Of a stretch of DNA of 32,835 nucleotides, positions 8,412-18,132 are shown piece after piece. The position numbers and the translations under genes were made by a program. Positions within the stretch are counted from its first letter, which is position 1. Each line of letters starts with the position of its first letter. The stretch lies in NCBI GenBank assembly GCA_026987955.1, contig JALSME010000094.1, positions 1-32,835 of the forward strand, given 5' to 3'. Source of the stretch: Sulfurospirillum sp. (GTDB lineage: Bacteria > Campylobacterota > Campylobacteria > Campylobacterales > Sulfurospirillaceae). Below the pieces are notes generated by a model. It saw only the letters and a program-made list of their open reading frames with translations, was not told the origin of the DNA and did no database searches.

Positions 8412-8909
8412 ATGGCAGTTAAGAGAAGAGACTTTCTCGGCATGGCATTTGGTGGCTTTGTTGCTGCTGGTGGGGCTATCTCACTTGTGGCAATGAAAAA
8501 GACTTGGGATCCACTTCCAAGTGTAAAAGCAGCTGGATTTACCACAGTCGATCTATCTCCAATGGAAGAGGGGCAATTAAGTACAGTTACATGGAGAGGT
8601 AAACCGATTTTTATACTAAAAAAGACGGCGGAAATGAAAAAAAATGAGAACAGAGATGTAGTCGTAGGCAATGCTGACTACGCAGTTATGATTGGTCTTT
8701 GTACTCACTTAGGATGTATTCCAACTTGGACACCAGCAACATTGCAATTTAAATGTGCATGTCATGGTGGTGAGTTTGATGCAAGTGGGGTAAACACTTT
8801 TGGACCTCCTCCTCGACCTATGGATATACCTCCATTTAGGATAGATGGTACGAAGCTTGTTTTGGGCGAAGAAGGTCCAGAATACAAAAAACTTGTAGCA
8901 AAAGTGTAG
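8412..8909 (+). CDS. petA: Cytochrome bc1 complex Rieske iron-sulfur subunit
   Basis: 165 residues from the ATG at 8412, chosen over an ATG five codons upstream because AAAGGA precedes 8412 at good spacing. The N-terminus has a Tat-type KRRDFLG followed by one membrane helix (about 10-32). The C-terminal Rieske domain carries CTHLGC (about 97-102) and CACHGG (about 115-120), supplying the two Cys and two His ligands of the [2Fe-2S] cluster. It transfers electrons from quinol at the bc1 Qo site to the cytochrome c subunit. First gene of petABC. Confidence 0.95.
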   Translation: MAVKRRDFLGMAFGGFVAAGGAISLVAMKKTWDPLPSVKAAGFTTVDLSPMEEGQLSTVTWRGKPIFILKKTAEMKKNENRDVVVGNADYAVMIGLCTHLGCIPTWTPATLQFKCACHGGEFDASGVNTFGPPPRPMDIPPFRIDGTKLVLGEEGPEYKKLVAKV

Positions 8910-8918
8910 GGGGCAAAT

Positions 8919-10163
8919 ATGGCAGAAATAACAAAAGCTAATGGTATTGGTGATTGGTTTGACCAAAGATTAGCTACAAAAAAATTAGCGAAAGTAATGA
9001 TGACGGAGTATTGGATTCCTAAAAACATTAACTTTCTGTGGGCTATGGGCGTTGTCTTAGTAGTTTTATTTTCAATATTATTAATCACTGGTATTTTTCT
9101 TCTAATGTACTATAAACCAGATGTAAACTTAGCATTTGATAGTGTAAATTACACTATTATGCAAGAAGTTGAATACGGATGGTTGTGGAGACATATGCAC
9201 GGCGTTGCTGCATCTATGATTTTCTTAGTAATTTACATTCATATGTTTGCAGGCATATACTATGGATCTTACAAAAAAGGTCGTGAGATGATTTGGCTAA
9301 CAGGAATGGCACTATTTGGTATGTTTTCAGCTGAAGCTTTTAGTGGTTACATGCTTCCATGGGGACAGATGAGCTACTGGGCAGCTCAGGTTATTACTAA
9401 TCTGTTTGGTGGTGTGCCAGTTATTGGTGATGCACTTGTTGTTTGGATTCGTGGTGACTTTACAGTTGCTGATTCTACTCTTACAAGATTCTTTATGCTT
9501 CATGTATTTTTACTTCCTTTAGTAATCATCATGCTTATTGTTGTTCACTTCTACTCTTTAAGAATTCCTCATGTAAATAATCAAGAGGGAGAAGATATAG
9601 ATTTTGATGAAGAGAGTGAAAAATACTTAGCAGGGAATAAAAAAGAGTCTAAAGTAGTTCCTTTTTGGCCTGTATTTTTATCGAAAGACTTCTTTGTAGT
9701 AGGGGTTGCACTAACTCTGTTTTTCTACTTAACATTCTATCACTTTAACTTTGCAATGGATCCAATCAACTTTGAGCCTGCAAACTCAATGAAAACTCCT
9801 GCTCACATCTACCCTGAGTGGTATTTCTTGTGGAGTTATGAAGTTTTAAGAGGCTTCTTTTTTGATATAGCGGGATTTGCTGCTATGAATATAGGCTTAA
9901 TCGCATTTGCATTTGCAAATGTAATCTTTATGATTTTTCCATTCTTAGACCGTGACCCAAGAGTTTTACCAGCACACAAGAGACCACTATTTAAAATTTG
10001 GTTCTGGATTCTTTTAGTAGATATGATAGTACTAACAGTTTATGGTAAGCTACCTCCACTTGGTATCAATACATGGATAGGCTTCTTTGCAACTATTACA
10101 TTCTTGTTATTATTTGTTGCTCTTCCTTTTATAACTAAAAAAGATGCAAGGAGTGCAAAATGA
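8919..10163 (+). CDS. petB: Cytochrome bc1 complex cytochrome b subunit
   Basis: 414 residues, a full-length cytochrome b with N- and C-terminal halves in one chain. Haem-ligand His pairs sit in WRHMHGVAASMIFLVIYIHM (about 89-108) and in the helix from MLHVFLLPLVI to VHFYSLRIPH (about 193-220). The quinol-site PEWY motif lies near 298-301. An acidic loop GEDIDFDEESEKY connects the halves. GGGGG stands six bases before the ATG. It overlaps petC by 4 bases (ATGA). Confidence 0.96.
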   Translation: MAEITKANGIGDWFDQRLATKKLAKVMMTEYWIPKNINFLWAMGVVLVVLFSILLITGIFLLMYYKPDVNLAFDSVNYTIMQEVEYGWLWRHMHGVAASMIFLVIYIHMFAGIYYGSYKKGREMIWLTGMALFGMFSAEAFSGYMLPWGQMSYWAAQVITNLFGGVPVIGDALVVWIRGDFTVADSTLTRFFMLHVFLLPLVIIMLIVVHFYSLRIPHVNNQEGEDIDFDEESEKYLAGNKKESKVVPFWPVFLSKDFFVVGVALTLFFYLTFYHFNFAMDPINFEPANSMKTPAHIYPEWYFLWSYEVLRGFFFDIAGFAAMNIGLIAFAFANVIFMIFPFLDRDPRVLPAHKRPLFKIWFWILLVDMIVLTVYGKLPPLGINTWIGFFATITFLLLFVALPFITKKDARSAK

Positions 10164-11026
10164 GAGAATTAAAAATATTTGGTGTAGTTGTATTTTTTAC
10201 AGCATTGATTTATATAGGTGTTGAGCCTTTTGCTCATTCACAAATGCATCCAGAAGTTGCTCCTGCTGATTTTGAGTTTAAGGACCTTCCAGCTATAAGC
10301 AAATCTGGAGATGCTACAAAGGGTGCTGAAAACTTCATGAATGCAGGCTGTGTTGGATGCCATGGATTAAAATCTCAAGGAATGCCTGCTCCAATGGATG
10401 ATGCTTCTGCATCAGCTTCTTTTGGTGTAGTACCACCAGATCTTAGTACTGCAGGTGCTATTTATGACAGTAACTTTCTTGCAGCACTTATAAAAAATCC
10501 TGTTCATGCTTTAAAACTTGAACATAAATTTAATGAATCTAAACCTCACCCTATGACACAATTTTATGGTCTTGGTGGAGATATAGACCAAGAAATAGCT
10601 GACATAGTTGCATACCTTAAATCGATAGCACCAAAAGAGCTAAGCGATAAAGAGGTATTTGATAGTGCATGTTTAAGATGTCATAATATGAAATACTCTA
10701 AAGATTTTAGAAGTAGCGATACTGAACTTTTAACAAAGTATATGGGTAGTAATCCTCCTGATCTTTCTATGATGATTAGATCAAAAGGTAAGGAATATTT
10801 AGAAAACTTTATCAATAATCCTCAAAGAAAACTTCCTGGTACTGCTATGCCTAGAGTTGGTCTTACAAAAGAGGCACAAGAGCAAGTTATATCTTATATC
10901 GAAAAAACTGGTGACAGAAAAAAAGATGAAAGAGATAGCCTTGGTGTGAAAGTTATAGGCTTTATGCTAATCTTCACTCTATTAGCTTATCTATGGAAAG
11001 TTAAAATCTGGAGAGAAGTTCATTAA
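10160..11026 (+). CDS. petC: Cytochrome bc1 complex di-haem cytochrome c subunit
   Basis: 288 residues. It has an N-terminal membrane or signal segment (about 5-22) and two c-type haem sites, CVGCH near residue 64 and CLRCH near 170, each in its own class I-like domain with a later Met (MTQFYG and MPRVG regions). A C-terminal helix (about 263-280, VIGFMLIFTLLAYLWKV) anchors it. This two-haem, doubly anchored form is typical of Campylobacterota and unlike mono-haem mitochondrial c1. It passes electrons to soluble cytochrome c or a terminal oxidase. Last gene of the operon. Confidence 0.93.
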   Translation: MRELKIFGVVVFFTALIYIGVEPFAHSQMHPEVAPADFEFKDLPAISKSGDATKGAENFMNAGCVGCHGLKSQGMPAPMDDASASASFGVVPPDLSTAGAIYDSNFLAALIKNPVHALKLEHKFNESKPHPMTQFYGLGGDIDQEIADIVAYLKSIAPKELSDKEVFDSACLRCHNMKYSKDFRSSDTELLTKYMGSNPPDLSMMIRSKGKEYLENFINNPQRKLPGTAMPRVGLTKEAQEQVISYIEKTGDRKKDERDSLGVKVIGFMLIFTLLAYLWKVKIWREVH

Positions 11027-11029
11027 ACA

Positions 11030-11053
11030 AAAGTGGCTCAAATGAGCCACTTT
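11030..11053. terminator. Bidirectional hairpin terminator between petC and accA
   Basis: A perfect 11-bp stem (AAAGTGGCTCA / TGAGCCACTTT) with a 2-base loop begins 4 bases after the petC stop. A T-rich tract follows downstream (TTTTTTT near 11078-11084). The two flanking genes converge, so it can end both transcripts. Confidence 0.85.
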
Positions 11054-11096
11054 CACTTCTATTGTAATTATGTTGAAGTTTTTTTGGGTTTAGAGC

Positions 11097-12032
11097 CTAC
11101 TCTGTAAAGGCTCCCATAGAACAAATTCTTTCATACCTTCTATTCATTCTATCTTCACTACTTAGTTCATCTAGCTCCTCAAGAGACTTCATAAAATAAT
11201 CTCCTAGAGCTTTGGCAGCAGCTACTTTATCTCTATGTGCTCCTGTTATTGGCTCATCAATAACATCATCTACCAAATCCATACTCTTTAGGTCTTCGGC
11301 TGTGATTTTCATAGCTTTTGTTGCACTCTCTTGTTTTGACGGGTCATTCCATAGAATTGCAGCACAACCTTCAGGTGAAATTACTGAAAAAACAGAGTAT
11401 CTCATCATAGCAACTCTATCAGCAACACCAATCGCTAAAGCACCACCGCTTCCACCCTCACCAATAACTACTGAAACTGTTTTAGTGTTAAGTTGACTCA
11501 TCTCATAAAGGTTTCTAGCTATCGCCTCGCTCTGTCCTCTCTCTTCTGCACCAATACCTGGATATGCACCTGGAGTGTCAACAAGAAATAGAATTGGTAT
11601 ATCAAATTTTTCTGCAATTTTTGCCATTCGAAGAGCTTTTCTATAGCCCTCTGGATTTGGCATTCCAAAGTTTCTTTTTAGTTTATTCTTAGTTCCGCGA
11701 CCCTTTTGTTCACCAATCACCATTACTTTTCTCTCAGCAATATAACCAATGTAACACACCATAGCCAAATCATCTCTAAATGCACGATCCCCATGAAGCT
11801 CATAACTATTTTTTAATAGTAGTCTAATATAATCGATAGAGTAAGGTCGGTCTGGGTGACGAGCAAGTTGTAGTTTTTGGTAGTCACTTAGATTTTTATA
11901 TGTTTTAGAAATCTCTTTTTCAAGCTGCTTTTCTAAAATTTCTACTGCATCAACATCTGCTTTTATTCTTGCACTTGCGATATCTTCATCAATCTGCTTT
12001 ATGCTATTTTCAAAATCTAAGTAAGTTGCCAT
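11097..12032 (-). CDS. accA: Acetyl-CoA carboxylase carboxyltransferase subunit alpha
   Basis: 311 residues, normal length. It opens with the helical [15 protein letters not shown] segment, followed by the carboxyltransferase core with [29 protein letters not shown], the substrate-binding [19 protein letters not shown], and the oxyanion/CoA loop [12 protein letters not shown]. With AccD it transfers CO2 from biotin-AccB to acetyl-CoA, giving malonyl-CoA, which feeds fabF and fabG in the same operon. It starts 3 bases after the fabF stop and has only a weak ribosome site, so its translation may depend on fabF. Confidence 0.96.
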   Translation of the reverse strand: MATYLDFENSIKQIDEDIASARIKADVDAVEILEKQLEKEISKTYKNLSDYQKLQLARHPDRPYSIDYIRLLLKNSYELHGDRAFRDDLAMVCYIGYIAERKVMVIGEQKGRGTKNKLKRNFGMPNPEGYRKALRMAKIAEKFDIPILFLVDTPGAYPGIGAEERGQSEAIARNLYEMSQLNTKTVSVVIGEGGSGGALAIGVADRVAMMRYSVFSVISPEGCAAILWNDPSKQESATKAMKITAEDLKSMDLVDDVIDEPITGAHRDKVAAAKALGDYFMKSLEELDELSSEDRMNRRYERICSMGAFTE

Positions 12033-12035
12033 AAA

Positions 12036-13244
12036 TCACACTCTTTTAAATATAATTGAACCGTTAGTTCCACCAAAACCAAATGAGTTACTCATAACAC
12101 AATTTAGTTCTGCTTTTTTAGCTCCATTTGAGATATAATCTAAATCACAATTTTCATCTGGATTTTCAAGGTTTATAGTTGGAGGAAGAATACCATCTCT
12201 CATAGCCATAAGGCATACTACAGCCTCAATAGCTCCTGCAGCCCCTAAACAATGTCCTACTTGACCTTTTATTGAACTTACAGCTGGAATATTTGAGCTA
12301 AATGCCTCTTTTATAGCTGCTGTTTCATTTTTATCATTTGCTGGCGTACTAGTTCCATGTGCATTGATATAGTCGACTTTTACATCTCCTGCCATCTTTA
12401 GAGCTGCTTTCATAGCACGAAGTGGACCATCTAGTGTTGGAGTTGTTATGTGATTTGCATCACCACTCTCTCCAAAACCTACAAGTTCAGCATATATATG
12501 AGCACCTCTTGCAACTGCATCATCATAAAGCTCAAGGACTAAGGCCCCTGCTCCCTCTCCCATCACAAAGCCATCTCTGTTTTTATCAAACGGTCTTGAA
12601 GCTTTTTGTGGCTCATCGTTACATGTAGAGAGTGCCTTCATAGCTGCAAAACCACCAATACCTGTTTCACTTATAGCAGACTCCGCACCAACAACTAACA
12701 TCTTATCTGCACCACCTAAAACTATAGTCTTATAAGCTTCACCTATAGCATGAGTTCCTGCAGCACATGCTGTTACACTTGAGAGGTTTGGACCTCTTAA
12801 AGTGTGCTCAATAGATATAAAACCGCCAAGCATATTGATAAGAGCAGAAGGTATAAAAAATGGAGATATTCTTCTTGGTCCTCTTGTATGATTTATAACA
12901 GAGTGCTTTTCAATAGCAGGAAGTCCACCAATACCAGAAGCTGAACTAATTCCAAAGCTATCTGAATCATATGAGTCAAACTTCGCATCTTCCATTGCCT
13001 CTTTTGCTGCAACTATACCAAGTTGTATAAATCTATCCGCTTTTTTAACATCCTTAGGATTCATTACTGTACTTGGATCAAAATCTGTAATTTCGCCTGC
13101 AATTTTTACAGAGTGTTTCTCTGTATCAAACAAGGAAATGCTTTTAATGCCACATTGTCCATCTATGATGGCCTTAAAAGAACTCTCTTTATCTAAACCC
13201 AACGAATTTATCATGCCAATTCCAGTAACTACTACTCTTTTCAA
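12036..13244 (-). CDS. fabF: 3-oxoacyl-[acyl-carrier-protein] synthase II
   Basis: 402 residues. It starts at TTG (13244) with GGAG five bases upstream. The ketosynthase Cys-His-His triad is visible: TACAAGTHAIGEA (nucleophile Cys), NAHGTSTPANDKNE, and GQVGHCLGAAGA. The glycine-rich C-terminus SNSFGFGGTNGSI is also present. It elongates acyl-ACP with malonyl-ACP. It lies between acpP and accA. A TACATGTA site at 12620-12627 lies in the coding region in a frame that does not give the LHV peptide. Confidence 0.96.
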   Translation of the reverse strand: MKRVVVTGIGMINSLGLDKESSFKAIIDGQCGIKSISLFDTEKHSVKIAGEITDFDPSTVMNPKDVKKADRFIQLGIVAAKEAMEDAKFDSYDSDSFGISSASGIGGLPAIEKHSVINHTRGPRRISPFFIPSALINMLGGFISIEHTLRGPNLSSVTACAAGTHAIGEAYKTIVLGGADKMLVVGAESAISETGIGGFAAMKALSTCNDEPQKASRPFDKNRDGFVMGEGAGALVLELYDDAVARGAHIYAELVGFGESGDANHITTPTLDGPLRAMKAALKMAGDVKVDYINAHGTSTPANDKNETAAIKEAFSSNIPAVSSIKGQVGHCLGAAGAIEAVVCLMAMRDGILPPTINLENPDENCDLDYISNGAKKAELNCVMSNSFGFGGTNGSIIFKRV

Positions 13245-13273
13245 ATTTTCTCCTTAGCTTTTTATACAACAAA

Positions 13274-13302
13274 GTAAAGTCCCCGTAAAGGGGAAGTTTT
13301 AC
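13274..13302 (-). terminator. Hairpin between acpP and fabF (attenuator-like)
   Basis: TCCCC-GTAAA-GGGGA (13280-13294) with outer GTAAA/TTTTAC pairing starts directly at the acpP stop codon. On the transcribed strand it is followed by TTTACTTTG rather than a pure U run. It may partly terminate or protect the acpP message, giving more acyl carrier protein than FabF. Confidence 0.45.
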
Positions 13303-13533
13303 TTACTTGTGATCTTCTACATACTTGATTGCATCGCCAACAGTAGCTATCTTTTCAGCATCTGCATCAGGAATTTCTATATCAAACTTCTCTTCAAGTG
13401 CCATTACTAACTCAACAACATCTAGTGAATCTGCTCCTAAGTCCTCTACAAACTTTGAATCTTCTTTGATTTCATCAGGGTTAACATTTAGTTGTTCTAC
13501 AACTACTTCTTTTACATCTTCCAATAGTGCCAT
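13303..13533 (-). CDS. acpP: Acyl carrier protein
   Basis: 76 residues, acidic, normal length. The phosphopantetheine attachment Ser lies in [16 protein letters not shown] near residue 35. The ribosome site is strong (AAGGAG). The 56-base gap before it is AT-rich and contains -10-like TAAAAT sequences, so an additional promoter for acpP is plausible. It carries growing acyl chains to FabF and FabG encoded on either side. Confidence 0.97.
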   Translation of the reverse strand: MALLEDVKEVVVEQLNVNPDEIKEDSKFVEDLGADSLDVVELVMALEEKFDIEIPDADAEKIATVGDAIKYVEDHK

Positions 13534-13589
13534 TACAGCTCCTTCTTTAAAATTTTTGTTATTTTATCTAAATTATCTTTAAACCTAGC

Positions 13590-14333
13590 CTACATATACA
13601 TTCCGCCATTGACTTTTAGAACTTCGCCTGTTATATAAGCTGAGCTATCACTTAGTAAAAATGCTACTGCTTCAGCAATATCTTTTGGATCTCCAAATCT
13701 TTTTAGTGGAATTTTTGCAGTATAACTATCTTTGATTTCATCACTAAGTTTGTCTGTCATCTCAGTTGCTATAAATCCTGGTGTTACTGCATTGAACCTA
13801 ATACCCCTTGCACTTCCCTCTTGAGCAAAACTCTTCGTCATAGTAATCAATCCACCTTTACTTGCAGAGTAATTCACTTGTCCAGCATTACCAGTTTCTG
13901 CAACAATAGAAGCTATATTTACAACGCATCCAAACCTTTTTTTACTCATCGCTTTTAGAGCCTCTCTACAACCCACAAATGCTGATGTCAAATTTACATC
14001 AAGAACATTTGTAAAATCCTCTTTTTTCATACGGATTGCAAGCTTATCATTGGTAATTCCTGCATTATTGACAAGGTAACTTAGCTCTCCATCACTTAAG
14101 ATTATAGTTTTTATGCCTTCTATAAAAGCCTCTTCATCAACAACGTCAAAACCAATTACAGCAGCTTCTCCACCACTCTCTTCTATCTCTGCCTTGATTG
14201 CATCTGCAGCTTCAGGGCGAGAGCGATAGTTTATCCACACCTTTAGTCCATATCCTGCCAAAGTGATAGCTAATTGCTTTCCAATTCCACTTGCTGCTCC
14301 AGTTATCAGTACATTTTTACCTGTAAATTTCAT
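13590..14333 (-). CDS. fabG: 3-oxoacyl-[acyl-carrier-protein] reductase
   Basis: 247 residues from the second of two adjacent ATGs, preferred because AAGGA is five bases from it and only two from the first (14336). Short-chain dehydrogenase motifs: ITGAASGIGKQLA (NADPH-binding, about 9-21), NNAGIT, the catalytic Ser in NIASIVAETGNAGQVNYSASK with YxxxK, and the C-terminal ITGEVLKVNGGMYM. It reduces 3-oxoacyl-ACP to 3-hydroxyacyl-ACP. It lies 8 bases after gpmI, with the ribosome site just beyond that stop. Confidence 0.95.
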   Translation of the reverse strand: MKFTGKNVLITGAASGIGKQLAITLAGYGLKVWINYRSRPEAADAIKAEIEESGGEAAVIGFDVVDEEAFIEGIKTIILSDGELSYLVNNAGITNDKLAIRMKKEDFTNVLDVNLTSAFVGCREALKAMSKKRFGCVVNIASIVAETGNAGQVNYSASKGGLITMTKSFAQEGSARGIRFNAVTPGFIATEMTDKLSDEIKDSYTAKIPLKRFGDPKDIAEAVAFLLSDSSAYITGEVLKVNGGMYM

Positions 14334-14341
14334 CATATTCC

Positions 14342-15805
14342 TTAGATTAAAGTTTCATCCATCTCTTTTGGGATTTCTAGTCCCATGAGTTTTAAAATAG
14401 TTGGGGCTATGTTATTTAACCCACCATCTTTTACTTTTTCTACACCTTTAGCATCTATAAAACAAAATACTTCATATGTAGTGTGATTTGTCAAAATATT
14501 GCCATCACTATCAACCATCTCTTCGCAATTACCATGGTCACTTATTTGTACTATATTGTAGCTATTTTTTGCTTGGTAGATTCTTCCTAACTGCTCATCA
14601 ACACTCTCAACTGCTTTTTTTGCAGCCTCAAAATCACCAGTATGTCCTACCATATCTCCATTGGCAAAGTTAACTACTATAAAATCATACCCGCTTTTCA
14701 TGCCCCTAAGCACTTCGTCACAAACCTCTTTTGCACTCATCTCTGGTTTTATATCATAAGTTTGTACTTTTGGAGATGGAACTAAGACTCTGCTTTCATT
14801 TGGATATGGCTCTTCAATGCCGCCATTAAAAAAGAATGTCACATGAGCATACTTTTCTGTTTCTGCTGTATGAAGTTGAGAAAGTCCTGCATTTGAAATA
14901 ACCTCTGCAAGAGTATTTTTAGGAGTATCACTTGTGAACATAACTTCAAAATCATAAGAGTTATCATACTTCGTCATAGTAATCACTTTTGCAGGAACTA
15001 CATCTCTTTTAAACTCTTCAAACTCTTTTGCTCCCACGGCTCTGCTTATCTCTCTTGCTCTGTCATTTCTAAAGTTAGCAAAAAGCACGCCATCTTTTTC
15101 TTTTATAGGGTGTCCAAAACTAACTGGTTCACAAAATTCATCTGTTATATTCTTCTCATACATACTTCTTACATACTCGCTTGGAGACTCTCTACATGTA
15201 GAGCCCTTTCCAAAAAGTGAGTTGTATCCTTTTTCTACCCTATCCCATCTGTTGTCTCTATCCATAGTATAAAATCTACCACTGATAGAGGCTATCTCTA
15301 TACTGTTTTTTTCTAGCGTTTTTATATACTCTATGCCACTTGTTGGTGATACATCTCTTCCATCTAAGATAGCATGCACATATACATTTTTGCCACTGTC
15401 TTTTACTATCTTAGCAAGACCAATTATATGGTCAATATGCGAGTGAACCCCACCATCGCTTAGAAGTCCTACAATATGTATATCCCCCTCTACACATAGA
15501 AGGTTCTGTAGAGCTTTATTTAATTTTAAAGAGCCATCTTTTAAAGCCATAGAAATCTTAACTAAGTTTTGATAGAGAATTCTACCACTTCCTATACTCA
15601 TATGACCTACTTCTGAATTTCCCATTTGCCCCTCAGGTAAACCAACTGAGAGACCTGAAGTTTTTATTAAAGAGTTTGGAACCTCTTTGAAAAGTTTATC
15701 GTATGTTGGAGTATTTGCACTTTTGAATGCATTTAAATTTTGAGTCTGCGAATGACCTATGCCATCTGTAATAATCAAAAGCGTCTTTGTTCTGTTTTCT
15801 GTCAA
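14342..15805 (-). CDS. gpmI: 2,3-bisphosphoglycerate-independent phosphoglycerate mutase
   Basis: 487 residues. It starts at TTG (15805) with AAGGG seven bases upstream. Alkaline-phosphatase-superfamily metal sites are visible: [11 protein letters not shown] at the N-terminus, the phosphoserine segment [39 protein letters not shown], and SDHGNCEEM with the C-terminal His ligands. It interconverts 3- and 2-phosphoglycerate. It heads the fatty-acid operon and shares a 72-base divergent promoter region with mraY. A CTCTACATGTAGAG palindrome lies at 15190-15203. Confidence 0.95.
   Translation of the reverse strand: MTENRTKTLLIITDGIGHSQTQNLNAFKSANTPTYDKLFKEVPNSLIKTSGLSVGLPEGQMGNSEVGHMSIGSGRILYQNLVKISMALKDGSLKLNKALQNLLCVEGDIHIVGLLSDGGVHSHIDHIIGLAKIVKDSGKNVYVHAILDGRDVSPTSGIEYIKTLEKNSIEIASISGRFYTMDRDNRWDRVEKGYNSLFGKGSTCRESPSEYVRSMYEKNITDEFCEPVSFGHPIKEKDGVLFANFRNDRAREISRAVGAKEFEEFKRDVVPAKVITMTKYDNSYDFEVMFTSDTPKNTLAEVISNAGLSQLHTAETEKYAHVTFFFNGGIEEPYPNESRVLVPSPKVQTYDIKPEMSAKEVCDEVLRGMKSGYDFIVVNFANGDMVGHTGDFEAAKKAVESVDEQLGRIYQAKNSYNIVQISDHGNCEEMVDSDGNILTNHTTYEVFCFIDAKGVEKVKDGGLNNIAPTILKLMGLEIPKEMDETLI
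15190..15203. repeat. Dispersed palindrome CTCTACATGTAGAG (14 bp, perfect) in gpmI
   Basis: A copy of the TACATGTA-centred palindrome. Here the reading frame gives STCRE rather than ALHVE, so the nucleotide palindrome rather than the peptide is what recurs. Confidence 0.75.
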
Positions 15806-15877
15806 ATTTTACCCTTATCGTCTTATAAGCAATATTTTACTAAAATACAACTTACACTAAAATATAAGCAGGATTTT

Positions 15878-16942
15878 ATGCTCTATTGGCTCCATCAAAT
15901 AACATCGATTAACATTTTACAATATATAACGGTAAGAGCTGGAATCGCTTTTTTTCTCTCTTTTGTGCTTGCTCTAGTTCTTATACCAAGGTTCATAAAA
16001 TGGGCAAAAAATAAAAATGCAAGTCAACCTATATACTCTTTGGCACCACAATCTCACCAAAGTAAATCAAACACACCAACTATGGGTGGTATGGTTTTTC
16101 TTTTCTCAACAGTATTGGCAACTATATTGTGTATAAAACTTGACAATGCCTATGCAATACTTGGACTTGTAACCATAGTTTTATTTGGACTCATTGGCAT
16201 AAAAGATGACATATCTAAGATATTAGGCGGAACTAACCAGTCTGGACTTAGCACAAAAGCAAAGTTTATGCTACAAAGCCTCTCAGCACTCATTGTTGCT
16301 AGTCTACTATATACTTACACAGGTTTAGGCACTGAACTCTACCTACCTTTTTACAAAAATCCAGTAACTAGTATGAATGTTTTTGCTATTGTATTTTGGA
16401 TTTTGGTTATGGTTTCTGCTAGTAATGCAGTTAACCTAACAGATGGGCTAGATGGACTTGCAACAGTTCCTTCTATATTTTCAATGTTAACACTTAGTGT
16501 TTTTGTGTATATTGGCGGTCATTCAGTTCTTAGTAGCTATCTGTTTTTACCAAAGATTAGTGGATCTGGAGAGGTTGTCATCATCGCAGCAGCACTTATA
16601 GGCTCACTGACTGCATTTTTATGGTACAACTGCTATCCTGCTGAGATTTTCATGGGTGATAGTGGAAGCCTTAGTATTGGTGCATTCATCGCTTATATGG
16701 CAATAATCTCTAAAAATGAGTTTCTTCTTGTGCTGATTGGGTTTGTATTTGTTCTTGAAACAGTATCTGTTATACTCCAAGTGGGTAGTTTTAAGACAAG
16801 AAAAAAACGAATATTCCATATGGCACCAATCCATCACCACTTTGAGATTAAAGGTTGGGCTGAAAACAAGATTATTGTTAGATTTTGGATTATCGCTATT
16901 ATGTCAAATCTAATAGCACTTATGGAGATCAAACTAAGATGA
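15878..16942 (+). CDS. mraY: Phospho-N-acetylmuramoyl-pentapeptide-transferase
   Basis: 354 residues from the ATG at 15878, chosen because AGGA lies four bases upstream and the protein then begins MLYWLHQI as in the family; the frame is open further upstream, but that part would overlap gpmI. About 10 membrane segments. Motifs: [30 protein letters not shown] with the catalytic Asp residues, [10 protein letters not shown], and [12 protein letters not shown]. It attaches UDP-MurNAc-pentapeptide to undecaprenyl phosphate, making lipid I. Its stop overlaps the murD start by 4 bases. Confidence 0.96.
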   Translation: MLYWLHQITSINILQYITVRAGIAFFLSFVLALVLIPRFIKWAKNKNASQPIYSLAPQSHQSKSNTPTMGGMVFLFSTVLATILCIKLDNAYAILGLVTIVLFGLIGIKDDISKILGGTNQSGLSTKAKFMLQSLSALIVASLLYTYTGLGTELYLPFYKNPVTSMNVFAIVFWILVMVSASNAVNLTDGLDGLATVPSIFSMLTLSVFVYIGGHSVLSSYLFLPKISGSGEVVIIAAALIGSLTAFLWYNCYPAEIFMGDSGSLSIGAFIAYMAIISKNEFLLVLIGFVFVLETVSVILQVGSFKTRKKRIFHMAPIHHHFEIKGWAENKIIVRFWIIAIMSNLIALMEIKLR

Positions 16943-18132
16943 CAATCGCACTTTTTGGATATGGAAAAACTACAAAAGCAATTGCAAAAAGATTTCAAAA
17001 CTGTCTCATTTTTGATGACAACTTCCAAACTGAGGGCGAAGATGAGTTTGGAAACAGATTCCTACCAACCTCGATGTTCTCTAAGTGTAAAAGCGATATC
17101 CAAATCCCAAGTCCTGGATTTCCTCCCAATCACGAGCTTATAAAAAATGCTACAAACTTGGTAAGTGAGTATGATTTTTTTGAAAAAGACATGCCATTTT
17201 CTATCTGGATAAGTGGAACCAACGGCAAAACAACAACCACACAGATGGTTGAACATCTTTTAAAGAAAAAGGGAGCCATTAGTGGAGGTAACATCGGAGA
17301 GCCGCTAGCAAACCTTGAGCCTTCTAAACCGATTTGGATTTTAGAAAGTAGCTCATTTTCACTTCACTACACAAAAAAAGCAACACCAGATATGTACCTA
17401 CTTCTTCCAATAAAACCAGATCACATTAGCTGGCATGGAAGTTTTGAAGAGTATGAGAGTGACAAACTTAGCCCTTTAAAACGCATGAGAGAGGGAAGCG
17501 TAGCGATAGTTCCTGAAAAATACAAAGATTTTCCAACAAAGGCAAAACTTGTTGCCTATACAGATGAGTTTGACCTTGCAATAGCTCTACATGTAGAGAT
17601 AAACAATATAGAGTTCAAAACTCCATTTCTTATGGATGCTGTTTTTGCGATGAGCTGCTCTAAAATCATATTCGATGAGCTTGACTACGAGAAAATGAAC
17701 ACATTTAAAACAGATATTCATAAACTTGAAGAGTTTAAAGACAAAAAAGGTAGGCTTTGGGTAAATGACACAAAAGGAACCAATGTCGATGCTACCATAG
17801 AAGCACTAAAAAGATACAAAGATGAAAACATACTCATCATACTTGGTGGTGATGACAAAGGAGTAAGCCTAGACCCACTTTTTGAAGTGATGAAAGCTCT
17901 ACATGTAGAAGTATTTGCTATAGGTTCTAACACTGATAAAATTGTAACACTATCTAAAAAAATAGGTAAAAAAGTTACTGCATGTTATGAGCTTTCAAAA
18001 GCAATGGAACTTATACAAAAAAAGCATACTCTAAACACAATAGCTCTTCTCTCTCCCGCAGCAGCTAGCCTAGATCAGTTTAACTCTTATGCTACAAGGG
18101 GAGAGTTGTTTAAAAAACTTGCACTTAGCTAA
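16939..18132 (+). CDS. murD: UDP-N-acetylmuramoylalanine--D-glutamate ligase
   Basis: 397 residues from the ATG that overlaps the mraY stop (ATGA), shorter than the E. coli enzyme (about 438). The N-terminal domain starts [16 protein letters not shown]. The ATP P-loop [16 protein letters not shown] lies near residues 93-108. Further motifs are NIGEPLANL, the central [14 protein letters not shown], and the C-terminal [11 protein letters not shown] and ILGGDDKG. It adds D-Glu to UDP-MurNAc-L-Ala. Unusually, it contains two copies of the dispersed palindrome, both read as ALHVE (residues 216-220 and 320-324). Its 3' end overlaps the convergent activator gene by 8 bases. Confidence 0.94.
   Translation: MTIALFGYGKTTKAIAKRFQNCLIFDDNFQTEGEDEFGNRFLPTSMFSKCKSDIQIPSPGFPPNHELIKNATNLVSEYDFFEKDMPFSIWISGTNGKTTTTQMVEHLLKKKGAISGGNIGEPLANLEPSKPIWILESSSFSLHYTKKATPDMYLLLPIKPDHISWHGSFEEYESDKLSPLKRMREGSVAIVPEKYKDFPTKAKLVAYTDEFDLAIALHVEINNIEFKTPFLMDAVFAMSCSKIIFDELDYEKMNTFKTDIHKLEEFKDKKGRLWVNDTKGTNVDATIEALKRYKDENILIILGGDDKGVSLDPLFEVMKALHVEVFAIGSNTDKIVTLSKKIGKKVTACYELSKAMELIQKKHTLNTIALLSPAAASLDQFNSYATRGELFKKLALS
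17584..17598. repeat. Dispersed palindrome in murD, first copy
   Basis: GCTCTACATGTAGAG, in frame as ALHVE at MurD residues 216-220. Confidence 0.75.
17896..17910. repeat. Dispersed palindrome in murD, second copy
   Basis: GCTCTACATGTAGAA, in frame as ALHVE at MurD residues 320-324; one base off the perfect palindrome, with the Glu codon kept. Confidence 0.75.
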
